NCBI RefSeq assembly: GCF_000817735.3
Contig: NZ_JTJC03000010.1
Span: 44,620 to 108,619, forward strand
DNA from: Scytonema millei VB511283
GTDB taxonomy: Bacteria > Cyanobacteriota > Cyanobacteriia > Cyanobacteriales > Chroococcidiopsidaceae
DNA: 64,000 nucleotides
Direction of reading: 5' to 3'
Positions 53,326 to 62,087 of the stretch are shown piece by piece. Below the pieces are notes generated by a model. It was not told the DNA's origin. It ran no database searches and was given only the letters and a program-made list of their open reading frames with translations. Position 1 is the first letter of the stretch; every line of letters starts with the position of its first letter. Both the position numbers and the translations under genes were made by a program.

Positions 53326-53448
53326 TTAATGGGCAGAGCCGTTACCGTGGTAGTTGTCTGAATCGTAAAATCCGTTTTTCGTGCCAAAAAATAGGCAACA
53401 AACAGTAAATACAACCGTTAATCCTACTAAGACAAGTTTGATATCCAT
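53326..53448 (-). CDS. 40-residue single-helix membrane protein, NdhP-like
   Basis: ATG 53448 to TAA 53326. One helix (KLVLVGLTVVFTVCCLFF) followed by a soluble tail GTKNGFYDSDNYHGNGSAH. The size, single helix and the tail pattern (FGTKNGFYD.DNYHGNGSAH) resemble NdhP, a small subunit of the cyanobacterial NDH-1 complex, by my recall. GAGAGG lies about 12 bases before the ATG. Too short for standard ORF calling. The family assignment needs a search. Confidence 0.6.
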   Translation of the reverse strand: MDIKLVLVGLTVVFTVCCLFFGTKNGFYDSDNYHGNGSAH

Positions 53449-53594
53449 TTCTTGACTATTCCTCTCTTTAAGTCTCGATAAACATAATGAGCTGCAGTCG
53501 AGAGACTTCTACTCTGGGGATATTAGCAGAGCGCGATCGGGCGATCGCTAACAGCCTTCATCCGTTTAATTGTAAATAAATAATTGCTGGTAAA

Positions 53595-54179
53595 TTGACT
53601 CTCTTCCATCAGATTTTAGAACCTTCTACCCTCAGCCGTCCATCTACTGAAGTTGCACCAGCATTAATTGGCTGCACTCTAGTCAGGCGATTGCCTTCTG
53701 GACAAATTCTCAGGGGAGCGATCGTCGAAACAGAAGCTTATGCCCCTGGAGATCCAGCTTTTCATGCATATCGGCGTGTCACCCCACGCAATCAAGTTGT
53801 ATTTGGCATGGCAGGGAGAGCATACGTGTATCAAATCTATGGTATGTACCACTGTCTGAATGTCGTCACGGACTGCGAAGGAATTCCTAGTGCTGTACTC
53901 ATTCGCGCTTTACAACTGGAGTGCTTGCCTAGTGGCTGGGAAATCGGCAGTAAAGAAAACTTGCACCGTCTAGCGGCTGGACCCGGTAAGCTGTGCCGGG
54001 TTTTGCAGATCGATCGCAGCTTAAACGGAACTATATTACAACCAGGACAACCGCTATGGCTCGAACAACGCCAGCAAGAATTTGCGATCGTCCAGACAAC
54101 ACGGATCGGACTATCTCAAGGTGTAGATTTACCTTGGCGGTGGTACGTGCAGGATTGTCCGGCTGTTTCTAAAGTTTAG
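53595..54179 (+). CDS. 3-methyladenine DNA glycosylase (AAG/MPG family)
   Basis: 194 residues. It excises alkylated and deaminated purines. Family blocks: ALIGCTLVRRL, IVETEAYAPGDPAFHAYR (catalytic Glu), RNQVVFGMAGRAYVYQIYGMYHCLNVV (intercalating Tyr) and AAGPGKLCRVLQID. The frame opens with TTG 53595; no ATG is near, so a TTG start is likely. Single gene. Confidence 0.94.
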   Translation: MTLFHQILEPSTLSRPSTEVAPALIGCTLVRRLPSGQILRGAIVETEAYAPGDPAFHAYRRVTPRNQVVFGMAGRAYVYQIYGMYHCLNVVTDCEGIPSAVLIRALQLECLPSGWEIGSKENLHRLAAGPGKLCRVLQIDRSLNGTILQPGQPLWLEQRQQEFAIVQTTRIGLSQGVDLPWRWYVQDCPAVSKV

Positions 54180-54296
54180 CTATGACATGTAGCATTTGTA
54201 ACAAATAGCGCGCTCGCATTTGAGCAAAAACCCAAAAAACCTGTATAATCCTCATCTAAACATCAAATCTCTACATAAAAGGGGATTGACAAAACT

Positions 54297-54731
54297 ATGG
54301 CACGTAGTAACGGCGGCGGTTTTTGGGCAGATTTTCGCAAGTTTATCATGCGCGGCAACGTCATTGACTTGGCAGTTGCAGTTGTTATCGGTGGCGCATT
54401 TGGCAAGATCGTTACCTCTTTCGTAGAAGATATTGTTACGCCCATAATTCTCAATCCGGCATTGCAGGCTGCTAACGTTCAAGATTTACAAAATTTATCG
54501 GTCAACGGCATCAAATACGGTGTATTTCTGGCAGCTATTCTCAACTTTTTAGTCATTGCTTTTTGCCTTTTCTTAATTATCCGTGCCTTTGAAAAAGCCC
54601 AGCGCCGATTTTCCCGCAGTCCAGAAGCTGCTGAAGCTGCACCAGCCGATCCCGCTGTGATTGCCCAAGAAAGATTAACAGGAGCATTAGATCGCCTCAC
54701 GACCACAATTGAGACTCGGAACTTGGGTTAA
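54297..54731 (+). CDS. mscL: Large-conductance mechanosensitive channel
   Basis: 144 residues. Signature GNVIDLAVAVVIGGAFGKIVTSFVEDIVTP, TM1 with the pore-lining G/A face, a periplasmic loop, TM2 (FLAAILNFLVIAFCLFLIIRAF) and a C-terminal helix. It opens on hypo-osmotic shock to release solutes. AGGGG at 54279-54284 is 12 bases before the ATG. Confidence 0.97.
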   Translation: MARSNGGGFWADFRKFIMRGNVIDLAVAVVIGGAFGKIVTSFVEDIVTPIILNPALQAANVQDLQNLSVNGIKYGVFLAAILNFLVIAFCLFLIIRAFEKAQRRFSRSPEAAEAAPADPAVIAQERLTGALDRLTTTIETRNLG

Positions 54732-54813
54732 TCCCAAGTTGAGCAAGATAAACATAGGTGCGATCGCACCCCTATCTCATAAGATCCAAAGCTTGTAAAA
54801 TTGCAGTATTGCT

Positions 54814-54895
54814 TGGCTTTTAGCCAACCAGAAATGTCTGTTGACTAAAAGTCAACGCAAAACGTCAGTTGGCTTTTAGCCGACCAGAAATGCTT
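54814..54895. repeat. Row of three short hairpins (TTGGCTTTTAGCCAA family)
   Basis: TTGGCTTTTAGCCAA, then TTGACTAAAAGTCAA, then TTGGCTTTTAGCCGA, each with a 6-bp stem. The first and third are followed by CCAGAAATG, so the unit TTGGCTTTTAGCC.ACCAGAAATG is present twice as a direct repeat around the middle hairpin. Confidence 0.8.
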
Positions 54896-54922
54896 ATAAA
54901 CAAATTGTTTTAACTCTTACTC

Positions 54923-55846
54923 ATGACCGTTGCTGCAAATACTGCTACGGGACTAGGTTCCCGCTTGGTAAACACCGTGCTGGCAATTAAGCCTCTGGCT
55001 AACTTAGCTAAGCATCAAGCACGGCAAATGATGGTGAAACGAGCAGAGAAAATCGGCGTACCCTGGACAAAAATAGTCCGAGAATTGCGCTCTCAAGAAT
55101 GGGAAAGTCACTGGCAACAGATATACAATCCTCAATTGCAATATCCCGAGTATTATTGCTGCTCTTTCCACGCTTACGAACAAGGCAATCTCAGTTGGGA
55201 TGCAGCTTTTGAGGTAGAAGTCGCTGCGCGTGCCGTTCATGCAGGAATTTGGTCTGATGCAGGCGCGGCTGGCGATGCTAAACTTCGTCAGAGCTATCAT
55301 GAAATCGTCAAAAGTCAACTTCCTAAAAGCCCGCAAGCAATTCTTGATGTAGGCTGTAGCGTGGGTATGAGTACGTTTGCCTTGAAAGCACTCTATCCCC
55401 AAGCAAAAATTACTGGTTTAGACTTATCACCCTATTTTCTTGCCGTTGCCCATCAGCGATCGCAGCAGCAAAACCTGACTGAAATCGAATGGGTACACGC
55501 TGCCGCAGAAGCAACAGGACTACCAGAAGCAAATTACGATCTCGTTTCGATTTTTCTCGTCTGTCACGAATTGCCCCAGTCAGCCACGCGGCAGATCTTG
55601 CAGGAGATGCAGCGCTTATTGCGTCCGGGCGGATATTTGGCAATTATGGACATGAATCCCCAGTCAGCAATCTATGCCCAGATGCCACCATACATCTTGA
55701 CGCTACTCAAAAGCACCGAGCCATATCTAGACGAGTATTTCACGTTGGATATTGCTCAAGCCATCGTAGCGGTAGGTTTCCATCCACCTACTATCACCTG
55801 CAACAGCCCCCGCCACCGAACGATTGTGGCTCAGGTGAAGCACTAG
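54923..55846 (+). CDS. Class I SAM-dependent methyltransferase
   Basis: 307 residues. SAM-binding motif I LDVGCSVGMSTFALKALYPQAKITGLDLSP and motif post-I/II (YDLVSIFLVCHELP) in the C-terminal two-thirds; the N-terminal third is a helical extension. The substrate is not evident. The next gene starts seven bases later with a GTG inside repeat DNA. Confidence 0.88.
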   Translation: MTVAANTATGLGSRLVNTVLAIKPLANLAKHQARQMMVKRAEKIGVPWTKIVRELRSQEWESHWQQIYNPQLQYPEYYCCSFHAYEQGNLSWDAAFEVEVAARAVHAGIWSDAGAAGDAKLRQSYHEIVKSQLPKSPQAILDVGCSVGMSTFALKALYPQAKITGLDLSPYFLAVAHQRSQQQNLTEIEWVHAAAEATGLPEANYDLVSIFLVCHELPQSATRQILQEMQRLLRPGGYLAIMDMNPQSAIYAQMPPYILTLLKSTEPYLDEYFTLDIAQAIVAVGFHPPTITCNSPRHRTIVAQVKH

Positions 55847-55852
55847 TGGTGC

Positions 55853-56980
55853 GTGGTGCGTGGTGCGCGGGCAGAGTGGAACGTATTTAATTCCGAATTC
55901 CAAATTCCGAATTCCGAATTCATTTGGGCAGTCATTCCACCACTACTGCTACTGATTTATTACTATCGTCGAGCAACTGCGTCACCTCCCCTTTTTCCAT
56001 TACTGCTGTGCTTCGGTTGGGGCGCAATTTTTGGTGGTATTGCTTTGGGTCTAGAGTGGATATTCGAGCATACTATCAGCCAGTGGGAGGATTGGCAAAG
56101 ATTTACTCGTACTCTTGCTGGTGTAGCTGTACGCCAGTTGGTGTTTATCGCCCCAATAGAAGAGGGATGTAAGTTAGCGGGAGTAGTTACATTTCGCTGG
56201 TTAGTAGGTCGTAGTGGTAACAGGCGATCGCCTGCTCTCTCTATCTTTATAGAGACGATCGCGATCGCTTTAGGATTCACTGCTCAAGAAAGCTGGGTTT
56301 ATTTATCTAATGGCGTAGCAACTGTATTCGAGCGCGCGATCGGTACTCCAATTCATTCCCTGTTCTCAGCAGCTTTTGGCTATGCCTTAGCAAGGGAGCG
56401 CTTCGGTGCAGGGAGCGCTTCGGTGCAGGGAGCGCTTCGGTGCAGGGAGCGCTTCGGTGCAGGGAGCAGGGGAGCAACTACCAACTACCAATTACCAACT
56501 ACCAATTACCAATTACCAATTACCAATTACCTACGCACCACGCACCACTTCTTAATAAACGCAATTGTTTGTCATGCTCTCGTCAATATATTTTCTAGTG
56601 CTTGGCGCTACAACCCACCATTAAATTTTTTGAGCTACTTACTATTTCCATTTTTGCTCTGGCTCTTTTGGCGCATGGAAGGATGGTGGCGACAGGTGCA
56701 GCATCAGCCATCAATTATCCTGATTTCTGGCATGACATCCATCCATCGCTACTGGCAAAGAGGGTTGGTTGTGTTTGCTCTGATGCTTGGTGGTAATGCA
56801 ATTTTTGGCTTTTTTCTGCTTGTCAGAACTCTTAGCCCTTTACATCCCGTCCAGCTACTCGAACCAGAAAATATCTGGTTCATCGCGAGTCGCTCGGCAC
56901 TCAATTCGATTCCTGGAGCGATCGCCTGGGGAATTTATCGATACTTGAGGTTTGCTGCTAGTCGGCGCAATTCGTCATGA
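55853..56980 (+). CDS. PrsW-family intramembrane protease-like protein with tandem-repeat insertion
   Basis: Up to 375 residues, eight or so helices. Motifs of the M82/PrsW group are present: EEGCK (Glu-Glu-x2-Lys), FTAQE (F-x3-E) and two later His (TPIHSLFSAAFGYA, VCHALVN). The family cleaves anti-sigma factors or small membrane proteins. The start is uncertain: GTG 55853 lies in a GTGCGTG repeat, and the next 30 codons include an ATTCCGAATTC repeat. About 50 residues after AAFGYALA are encoded by repeats, including four copies of a 17-bp unit. Confidence 0.82.
   Translation: MVRGARAEWNVFNSEFQIPNSEFIWAVIPPLLLLIYYYRRATASPPLFPLLLCFGWGAIFGGIALGLEWIFEHTISQWEDWQRFTRTLAGVAVRQLVFIAPIEEGCKLAGVVTFRWLVGRSGNRRSPALSIFIETIAIALGFTAQESWVYLSNGVATVFERAIGTPIHSLFSAAFGYALARERFGAGSASVQGALRCRERFGAGSRGATTNYQLPTTNYQLPITNYLRTTHHFLINAIVCHALVNIFSSAWRYNPPLNFLSYLLFPFLLWLFWRMEGWWRQVQHQPSIILISGMTSIHRYWQRGLVVFALMLGGNAIFGFFLLVRTLSPLHPVQLLEPENIWFIASRSALNSIPGAIAWGIYRYLRFAASRRNSS
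56393..56547. repeat. Four 17-bp tandem units plus AACTACC heptamers inside the PrsW-like gene
   Basis: AGGGAGCGCTTCGGTGC is repeated exactly four times (56393-56460), followed by AGGGAGC, then AACTACCA/AATTACC units (56478-56530) and CGCACCACGCACC. The unit of 17 bp is not a multiple of three. Confidence 0.92.
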
Positions 56981-57110
56981 TACTCTTTAGAAAAATTATT
57001 TATAAAACTTCGCAATCATTTAACATAATTAACAAGACATATGATTTTTGTTTCAGCAAAGTATTATGATGCAGGGCGGAGAGACAGAAACCCAGGTAAA
57101 GAGAGCAGCT

Positions 57111-57410
57111 ATGGCTAACATCAAATTTGTGCAAGAAAATCGGGAGGCGATCGCCGCTGATGGGGCAAACCTCCGCATCAAAGCTCTAGAAAATGGTATC
57201 GATCTCTATACGACTTGGGGTAAAATGATGAACTGCGGCGGCTATGGTCAATGCGGTACTTGTATCGTAGAGATTGTTGAAGGTATAGAAAATCTCTCAC
57301 CCCGTACTCCAGTTGAAAACAAAAAACTGAAGAAAAAGCCAGCTAACTATCGTCTTGCTTGTCAAACTTTAGTCAACGGACCAGTTAGCGTTGTTACTAA
57401 ACCGAAATGA
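57111..57410 (+). CDS. [2Fe-2S] ferredoxin-like protein (C-x5-C-x2-C)
   Basis: 99 residues from ATG 57111 ([14 protein letters not shown]); ATG 57066 is possible. The cluster loop is [11 protein letters not shown] with a fourth Cys in LACQTL. Five residues lie between the first two Cys, as in adrenodoxin-type rather than photosynthetic ferredoxins. It is not the main electron carrier of photosystem I; it may serve biosynthetic enzymes or sensing. Confidence 0.85.
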   Translation: MANIKFVQENREAIAADGANLRIKALENGIDLYTTWGKMMNCGGYGQCGTCIVEIVEGIENLSPRTPVENKKLKKKPANYRLACQTLVNGPVSVVTKPK

Positions 57411-57691
57411 GGGAGCAGGGAGTAGGGAGACAAGGGGGATAATGGAGAGCTGAGGGAGCTGGGGAAGCTGAGGGAGCGATCGGGAGCGATCGGGAGCGAT
57501 CGGGAGCAAAACAATTCACGCATTCACGCATTCACGCATTCAAAATTCTTACACCCCACACTTCCCACACCCCACACCCTATTCCTCACTGATAACTGAA
57601 TAACTGGTCGCTGACTCGCCCCTCCCTGTGTGTCACGCATTGATGATATCCTGAAAGAGTCAAACCCCCGTATAAAAGAGGCTTTCTGGCG
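57411..57691. repeat. Repeat-filled region upstream of psbM, 281 bp
   Basis: AGCTGAGG/GGAGCTG units, four GAGCGATCGG units (57475-57505) and three CATTCACG units (57517-57540), then CCCACAC units. A weak TATAAA at 57671-57676 is the only promoter-like box near psbM. Confidence 0.75.
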
Positions 57692-57805
57692 ATGCAAGTA
57701 AACGATTTAGGCTTTGTGGCAAGCATCTTATTTGTGCTAGTTCCATCTGTGTTTTTAATCATTCTTTACATCCAAACCGCTAGCCGCGAAGGAAAAAAAG
57801 ATTAA
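57692..57805 (+). CDS. psbM: Photosystem II reaction centre protein M
   Basis: 37 residues. [20 protein letters not shown] then a hydrophobic run and [10 protein letters not shown]: the known PsbM sequence type. It is a single-helix subunit at the dimer interface of photosystem II. It is too short for standard ORF calling. A terminator follows 40 bp later. Confidence 0.98.
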
Positions 57806-57845
57806 TCATCACTGTTTTGTCAATTACTTTAAATCAAAAACAAAA

Positions 57846-57874
57846 CCTCTGTAGAAATAACTACAGAGGTTTTT
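57846..57874 (+). terminator. Rho-independent terminator after psbM
   Basis: CCTCTGTAG (57846-57854), loop AAATAA, CTACAGAGG (57861-57869), then TTTTT. The hairpin is symmetric and preceded by AAAA, so it could also serve the convergent USP gene. Confidence 0.93.
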
Positions 57875-57944
57875 AGTTATTAGTTCACGGGGTGTAGGAT
57901 TGAATTGTGACTTGTCTTGCTTGGCGACTTTCTCTTCTCGCTCT

Positions 57945-58796
57945 TCAACCAACCGTCCGCGCTAACAGCACGGGACATGTAGCATTGACACGAACGTAAT
58001 CTGATAGCGATGAACCGATTAAGCGATCGATGTCAACAAAACTTTTAGCCACGGATGGACGGCGATCGGGTGAACCCAGCATTAGTAAGTCTACAGACAT
58101 ATCTTCAGCTAAGCGGCAAATTTCTTCGCCTGGCTTGCCCATACTAGTGATGCAGCGGGTTTGCACTCCTTGCTTTTTCGCTTCAGCGATCGCCCCAGCC
58201 AAAACTGGATCTTTTTCTGCTGCTGCTAGGGTGACTTCTCCTTGTTTCCCGCTCAAATCCTTATTGACATATGCTAAGACTAGCTGACTGCCTTTAATAT
58301 CTCTCAGCAAAAATAGTGCTAACTGCAAGCATTGTTTTGCCGCATCGGAACCGTCATAAGCTACCATGATGCGGTTGATTTTTTTTACGTAAATGTCATC
58401 CTTCACCAGCAACATAGGACGCGAGGATAATTGAAATACGTATTGACTGACAGAGTTAGATAAAATTGCTTGCAACCGCTTGAGTCCTCGCGAACCCATA
58501 ATAATTAAGTCAGCGTCAATCTCATCTGCTACTTGACATACTACGTCTTTGGGTTCTCCCTGTCGCAGCATAGTGATAGTTCGACTAGGATCTAACCCTA
58601 AGTACTCCACAGCATTTGCGATAATTTTATTACCTTCCTCTAGCTTGGTTGTCATTCCAGCAGAAGTTGCTTGGGAAGGAACTACATGTAAAACAGTTAC
58701 TTTTGCCTGTGCGATCGATGGAATCTCTTTCAAATTCTTGAGCATTTCTTCTGCGTGTCCCAGTCCTGAAACAGCAAGCAAAATTTTTTCAATCAT
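57945..58796 (-). CDS. Tandem universal stress protein
   Basis: 283 residues, two UspA domains. The first (IEKILLAVSGLGHAEEML ... IIMGSRGLKRLQAILSNSVSQYVFQLSSRPMLLV) has the G-x2-G-x9-(G/S)-S/N pattern. The second (INRIMVAYDGSDAAKQCL ... LLMLGSPDRRPSVAKS...IGSSLSDYVRVNATCPVLL) keeps the ATP-type Asp. It may bind nucleotides under stress. Single gene. Confidence 0.92.
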   Translation of the reverse strand: MIEKILLAVSGLGHAEEMLKNLKEIPSIAQAKVTVLHVVPSQATSAGMTTKLEEGNKIIANAVEYLGLDPSRTITMLRQGEPKDVVCQVADEIDADLIIMGSRGLKRLQAILSNSVSQYVFQLSSRPMLLVKDDIYVKKINRIMVAYDGSDAAKQCLQLALFLLRDIKGSQLVLAYVNKDLSGKQGEVTLAAAEKDPVLAGAIAEAKKQGVQTRCITSMGKPGEEICRLAEDMSVDLLMLGSPDRRPSVAKSFVDIDRLIGSSLSDYVRVNATCPVLLARTVG

Positions 58797-59498
58797 TGAT
58801 TTAACCCGGTAGTGAATTGCGTCTATTTTTTATACTTTTTAATGGATGAGTGGGTTAGAATTTGCTTTTTTCAGTTAGCTCAAGCAGCTTAGCAAGCCAT
58901 CATCTCTTACTTATTATTCTTAAGCATAATGGTCATACTGCTGCAATAAGTTTGACAATTTGTTATCTTCTTTAAAGATAGATAAACTATGATTTAAGTT
59001 AGCTTATATAATAAATAGAAAAAAAGTATTTTAAAATTTGTTAAGGTCGAGGGTGAGAAGATCGCAAAATCCGATCGCTTCAATTGTTGTTTCTCCCCAA
59101 GCAGCAAGAGCGTGAAGATTGCTTCAAATTTGTGCTTGGACTGACACCAATAACAATACTTTCAGCAGTTCGCACAACATCATCACGCTGGCTAGGATTA
59201 GTTCAAAGCAAGTGGAAAGTAAACTTTTGAGTGACACTATTTCAACTGTCACTCATATGAACTGTAGAGCTGTGTAGCAAATTTTGCTGAAGCTTGGATG
59301 GAGATTGGATTGAGATGATATTGTTTGGATTTTATTAATCTTTTTTTAGATTGAGTATTGCACTATTCGAGAACGGAGTTAAACTAAATATGAAGTATCT
59401 TATATACAGATACTAGTAAGCTAGCTGTACCGCGATCGCAAGACGAAGGTAACAGTTGAGTATATAGATTGATTAAAGGTGTGAGGGAAAAAAGGAAT
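58797..59498. other. Intergenic region, 702 bp, upstream of the porin
   Basis: AT-rich, repeat-free, no ORF of note. It is the divergent control region of the USP gene and the porin. TATAATAAA near 59006 is one candidate -10 box. A long 5' UTR is plausible for an abundant porin. Confidence 0.4.
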
Positions 59499-61319
59499 AT
59501 GTCTAGGTTATTGTGGAAAGCCGTTATTCTCAGCCCAGCGTGGCTGACTGCCGCACTCGCAGTTTCAACATCTGCGATCGCTACTACACCAAACAGCGCC
59601 CCAGCAGTTTCAGAACTTAATGCTGCTATTGAAGCCAAAGAGACAACTATTGTCAATAGTGGCGTTACAAAACCACAGGGAACGCTAATCGCACAACAAG
59701 TGCCAACTGCTCCTGCTCCCCCTGAAACTGACAATACAATTTCCGAAATCAACCGTTATGGGAATGAAGGTCGCGGCGATCGCAACAATATCGCACAAGT
59801 CACCTCAGTTTCTCAACTATCAGACGTGCAGCCTACAGATTGGGCGTTCCAAGCCTTGCAATCTTTGGTAGAACGCTATGGCGTGATTGCAGGTTATCCT
59901 GATGGCACGTTTCGAGGTAACCGTGCCATGACTCGTTATGAGTTTGCCGCAGGTTTGAACGCTGCCCTCGATCGCGTTAACGAATTGATTGCTGCTGGAA
60001 CAGCCGATCAAGTCCGCAAGGAAGACTTAGCTACCCTGCAAAGATTGCAAGAAGAATTCTCTGCGGAACTGGCAACTCTGCGCGGACGGGTAGACAGTCT
60101 AGAAGCTAACGTCGCAGAACTAGAGGCAAATCAGTTCTCGACTACCACAAAACTCGTGGGCGAAGTGGTTGCTGCTGTCAGCGATGCTTTCGGCGGAGAT
60201 ACCGATGCAAATACCGTTTTCCAGGATCGGGTGCGGTTGGACTTCCAAACCAGTTTCACTGGTAGCGATATCCTTCACACTCGTTTATCAGCTGGTAATG
60301 CGACCCGCTTAGATGTGGGTGAAGATACTTACCAAAACACTCTTACTTTCAACCCAGCAGACAACGGTAACGATGTTGTTGTAGATTGGGCAGCTTACGA
60401 CTTTAAACTCCCAATTGGCGAAAACTCCAGAGCCTATCTAGCCGCAGCAGGAGGCGTTCACGCTGACTACGCTCCTACCAACAACCCCTTCTTTGAAGAT
60501 TTTGATGGTGGTCGTGGGGCAATATCAACCTTCGCTTCCGAAAACCCGATCTATCGGATTGGTGGTGGGGCAGGTTTGGGTATCAACATCGCTCCTTTTG
60601 GTGAAGCTAGTGGTTTTAAGCCTAGTATCACAGCTGGATATTTTGCTAGAAATGCTCAAGATCCAAGTCAAGGGGCTGGCTTGTTTAACGGTGATTATGC
60701 CGCACTAGGACAGTTAAACTTCAACTTTGGCGATCGCATTGCCCTAGCAGCAACTTACGTCAACGCTTACAATACTGGAGCTTCCCTGGGTAATCTCAAT
60801 CCAGATGACGATGAAAACTCGGATATCTTCAACTATGCCGGTAGTACTGGTGTTGTTGGTACGCTGGAAGCAAACAACCCATCCAGGCTTCTAGGTGCCG
60901 CTGTGGGCGCTGATACTGTCCCAATCTCCTCTAACTCCTACGGTCTTTCTGGTTCTTTCAGATTAAGCGACACCATCTCGATCAGCGGCTTCGGGTCTTA
61001 CACCAACGCTACTCTCATTGGTCGTGGTAATGGTGATATCTGGTCATTTGGTGGCGGTGTAGCTTTCTCTGACCTGGGCAAAGAAGGTAACCTGTTAGGT
61101 ATTTTTGCTGGCGTGCAACCAACATTAACATCTCTAGATGCTCCTGGTGTCAGAGATTTCAGTAATGAATATGGACTCCACGTTGAAGGCTTCTACCGCT
61201 ACCAACTTACCGATAATATTTCCGTCACTCCTGGTGTGATTTGGCTCAACCGAGTTGGTCAAACTGGCAGCGATGAAGATGCAATCATCGGTACGCTTCG
61301 CACAACATTCAACTTCTAA
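59499..61319 (+). CDS. SLH-domain iron-uptake-type porin (OprB family)
   Basis: 606 residues. Signal peptide (LSPAWLTAALAVSTSAIA), low-complexity linker, SLH domain (about residues 105-160, DVQPTDWAFQALQSLVERYGVIAGYPDGTFRGNRAMTRYEFA), a coiled coil (LQRLQEEFSAELATLRGRVDSLEANVAELEANQ) and a beta-barrel of OprB type ending in LRTTFNF. The SLH and coiled coil tether the barrel to peptidoglycan. Homologues transport iron or inorganic ions. ATG 59499 is preceded by AAAGGA; the ORF extends 10 codons more upstream. Confidence 0.95.
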   Translation: MSRLLWKAVILSPAWLTAALAVSTSAIATTPNSAPAVSELNAAIEAKETTIVNSGVTKPQGTLIAQQVPTAPAPPETDNTISEINRYGNEGRGDRNNIAQVTSVSQLSDVQPTDWAFQALQSLVERYGVIAGYPDGTFRGNRAMTRYEFAAGLNAALDRVNELIAAGTADQVRKEDLATLQRLQEEFSAELATLRGRVDSLEANVAELEANQFSTTTKLVGEVVAAVSDAFGGDTDANTVFQDRVRLDFQTSFTGSDILHTRLSAGNATRLDVGEDTYQNTLTFNPADNGNDVVVDWAAYDFKLPIGENSRAYLAAAGGVHADYAPTNNPFFEDFDGGRGAISTFASENPIYRIGGGAGLGINIAPFGEASGFKPSITAGYFARNAQDPSQGAGLFNGDYAALGQLNFNFGDRIALAATYVNAYNTGASLGNLNPDDDENSDIFNYAGSTGVVGTLEANNPSRLLGAAVGADTVPISSNSYGLSGSFRLSDTISISGFGSYTNATLIGRGNGDIWSFGGGVAFSDLGKEGNLLGIFAGVQPTLTSLDAPGVRDFSNEYGLHVEGFYRYQLTDNISVTPGVIWLNRVGQTGSDEDAIIGTLRTTFNF

Positions 61320-61387
61320 AGTTTTGGTTACCGACTAATTTGAGTGACTCTTAAGTTCTGGAATCAGTCGTTTTCTCAATCATCATA

Positions 61388-61412
61388 CCCCGCGATCGCA
61401 GCGGGGTTTTTT
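61388..61412 (+). terminator. Rho-independent terminator after the porin, HIP1 inside
   Basis: CCCCGC (61388-61393), loop GATCGCA, GCGGGG (61401-61406), TTTTTT (61407-61412). The stem-loop contains the HIP1 octamer GCGATCGC. Confidence 0.95.
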
Positions 61413-61491
61413 GTTGGTCATTCGTCATCTGTCTTTTATCATTTGATAAACCCCTTGACAAATCACAAGTGACAAATCACAAATCTATCAA

Positions 61492-61517
61492 ACCCCAGTG
61501 GAGAACCGGGGTATAAT
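61492..61517 (+). promoter_or_regulatory. Promoter -10 box and dyad upstream of the Rrf2 gene
   Basis: TATAAT at 61512-61517 is directly preceded by the dyad ACCCC (61492-61496) ... GGGGT (61508-61512), partly overlapping it. No good -35 is seen, which suits an activator- or repressor-controlled promoter. GAGGAG at 61519-61524 lies too far upstream to be the ribosome site of the GTG at 61571. Confidence 0.5.
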
Positions 61518-61570
61518 AGAGGAGTTAAGACCAAAAATTAAAATATCCTTCAACTTTTTGGAACTAGCTT

Positions 61571-62008
61571 GTGGAACTGTCGTGTAAATCAGAATATGCT
61601 CTGCTTGCCCTCTCGGAGCTAGCAGCTCGCTACCAAAGCGGTGAACCCTTGCAAATTCGGCAAATAGCAGCTCAACAAAACATTCCAGACCGCTACTTAG
61701 AGCAACTACTAGCAACCTTAAGACGCGGTGGTATAGTCAAAAGCCAACGGGGAGCCAAGGGAGGCTACATCCTAGCGCGAGAACCTTGGAAAATTACTTT
61801 ACTAGAGGTTTTGGTCTGCCTAGAAGGTATAGAAGCAAGAGCTACTGAAGAAGAAAGTAAGCCTAGAACGTTAGAAACTGCTGTCGTGCATGAGATTTGG
61901 CATGAAGCTCGACAAGCAGCAAATATGGTCTTGCAGCAGCATACCTTACAAAATCTTTGCGAACAGATAGCTGCCAGACGACAACTCGATATTATGTACT
62001 ATATCTGA
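61571..62008 (+). CDS. Rrf2-family transcriptional regulator
   Basis: 145 residues, GTG start. Winged helix: SCKSEYALLALSELAARYQ, LQIRQIAAQQNIPDRYLEQLLATLRRGGIVKSQRGAKGGYILAR. The C-terminal part has no Cys cluster of the IscR type, so an Fe-S cofactor is unlikely; CymR, which senses cysteine status by complex formation with CysK, is a closer parallel. It stands 79 bp before cysK in the same direction. Confidence 0.93.
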   Translation: MELSCKSEYALLALSELAARYQSGEPLQIRQIAAQQNIPDRYLEQLLATLRRGGIVKSQRGAKGGYILAREPWKITLLEVLVCLEGIEARATEEESKPRTLETAVVHEIWHEARQAANMVLQQHTLQNLCEQIAARRQLDIMYYI

Positions 62009-62087
62009 TCGGTCATCGGTCATTGGTCATTGGTGACAACAAATGACAACTGACCAATGACAACTAACAAATGATAAAGGACAAACC

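Noticed and set aside
56393..56460. 17-bp repeats as a CRISPR-like or integron element
   Set aside because: Direct tandem units without spacers, inside a coding frame. STRR expansion explains them.
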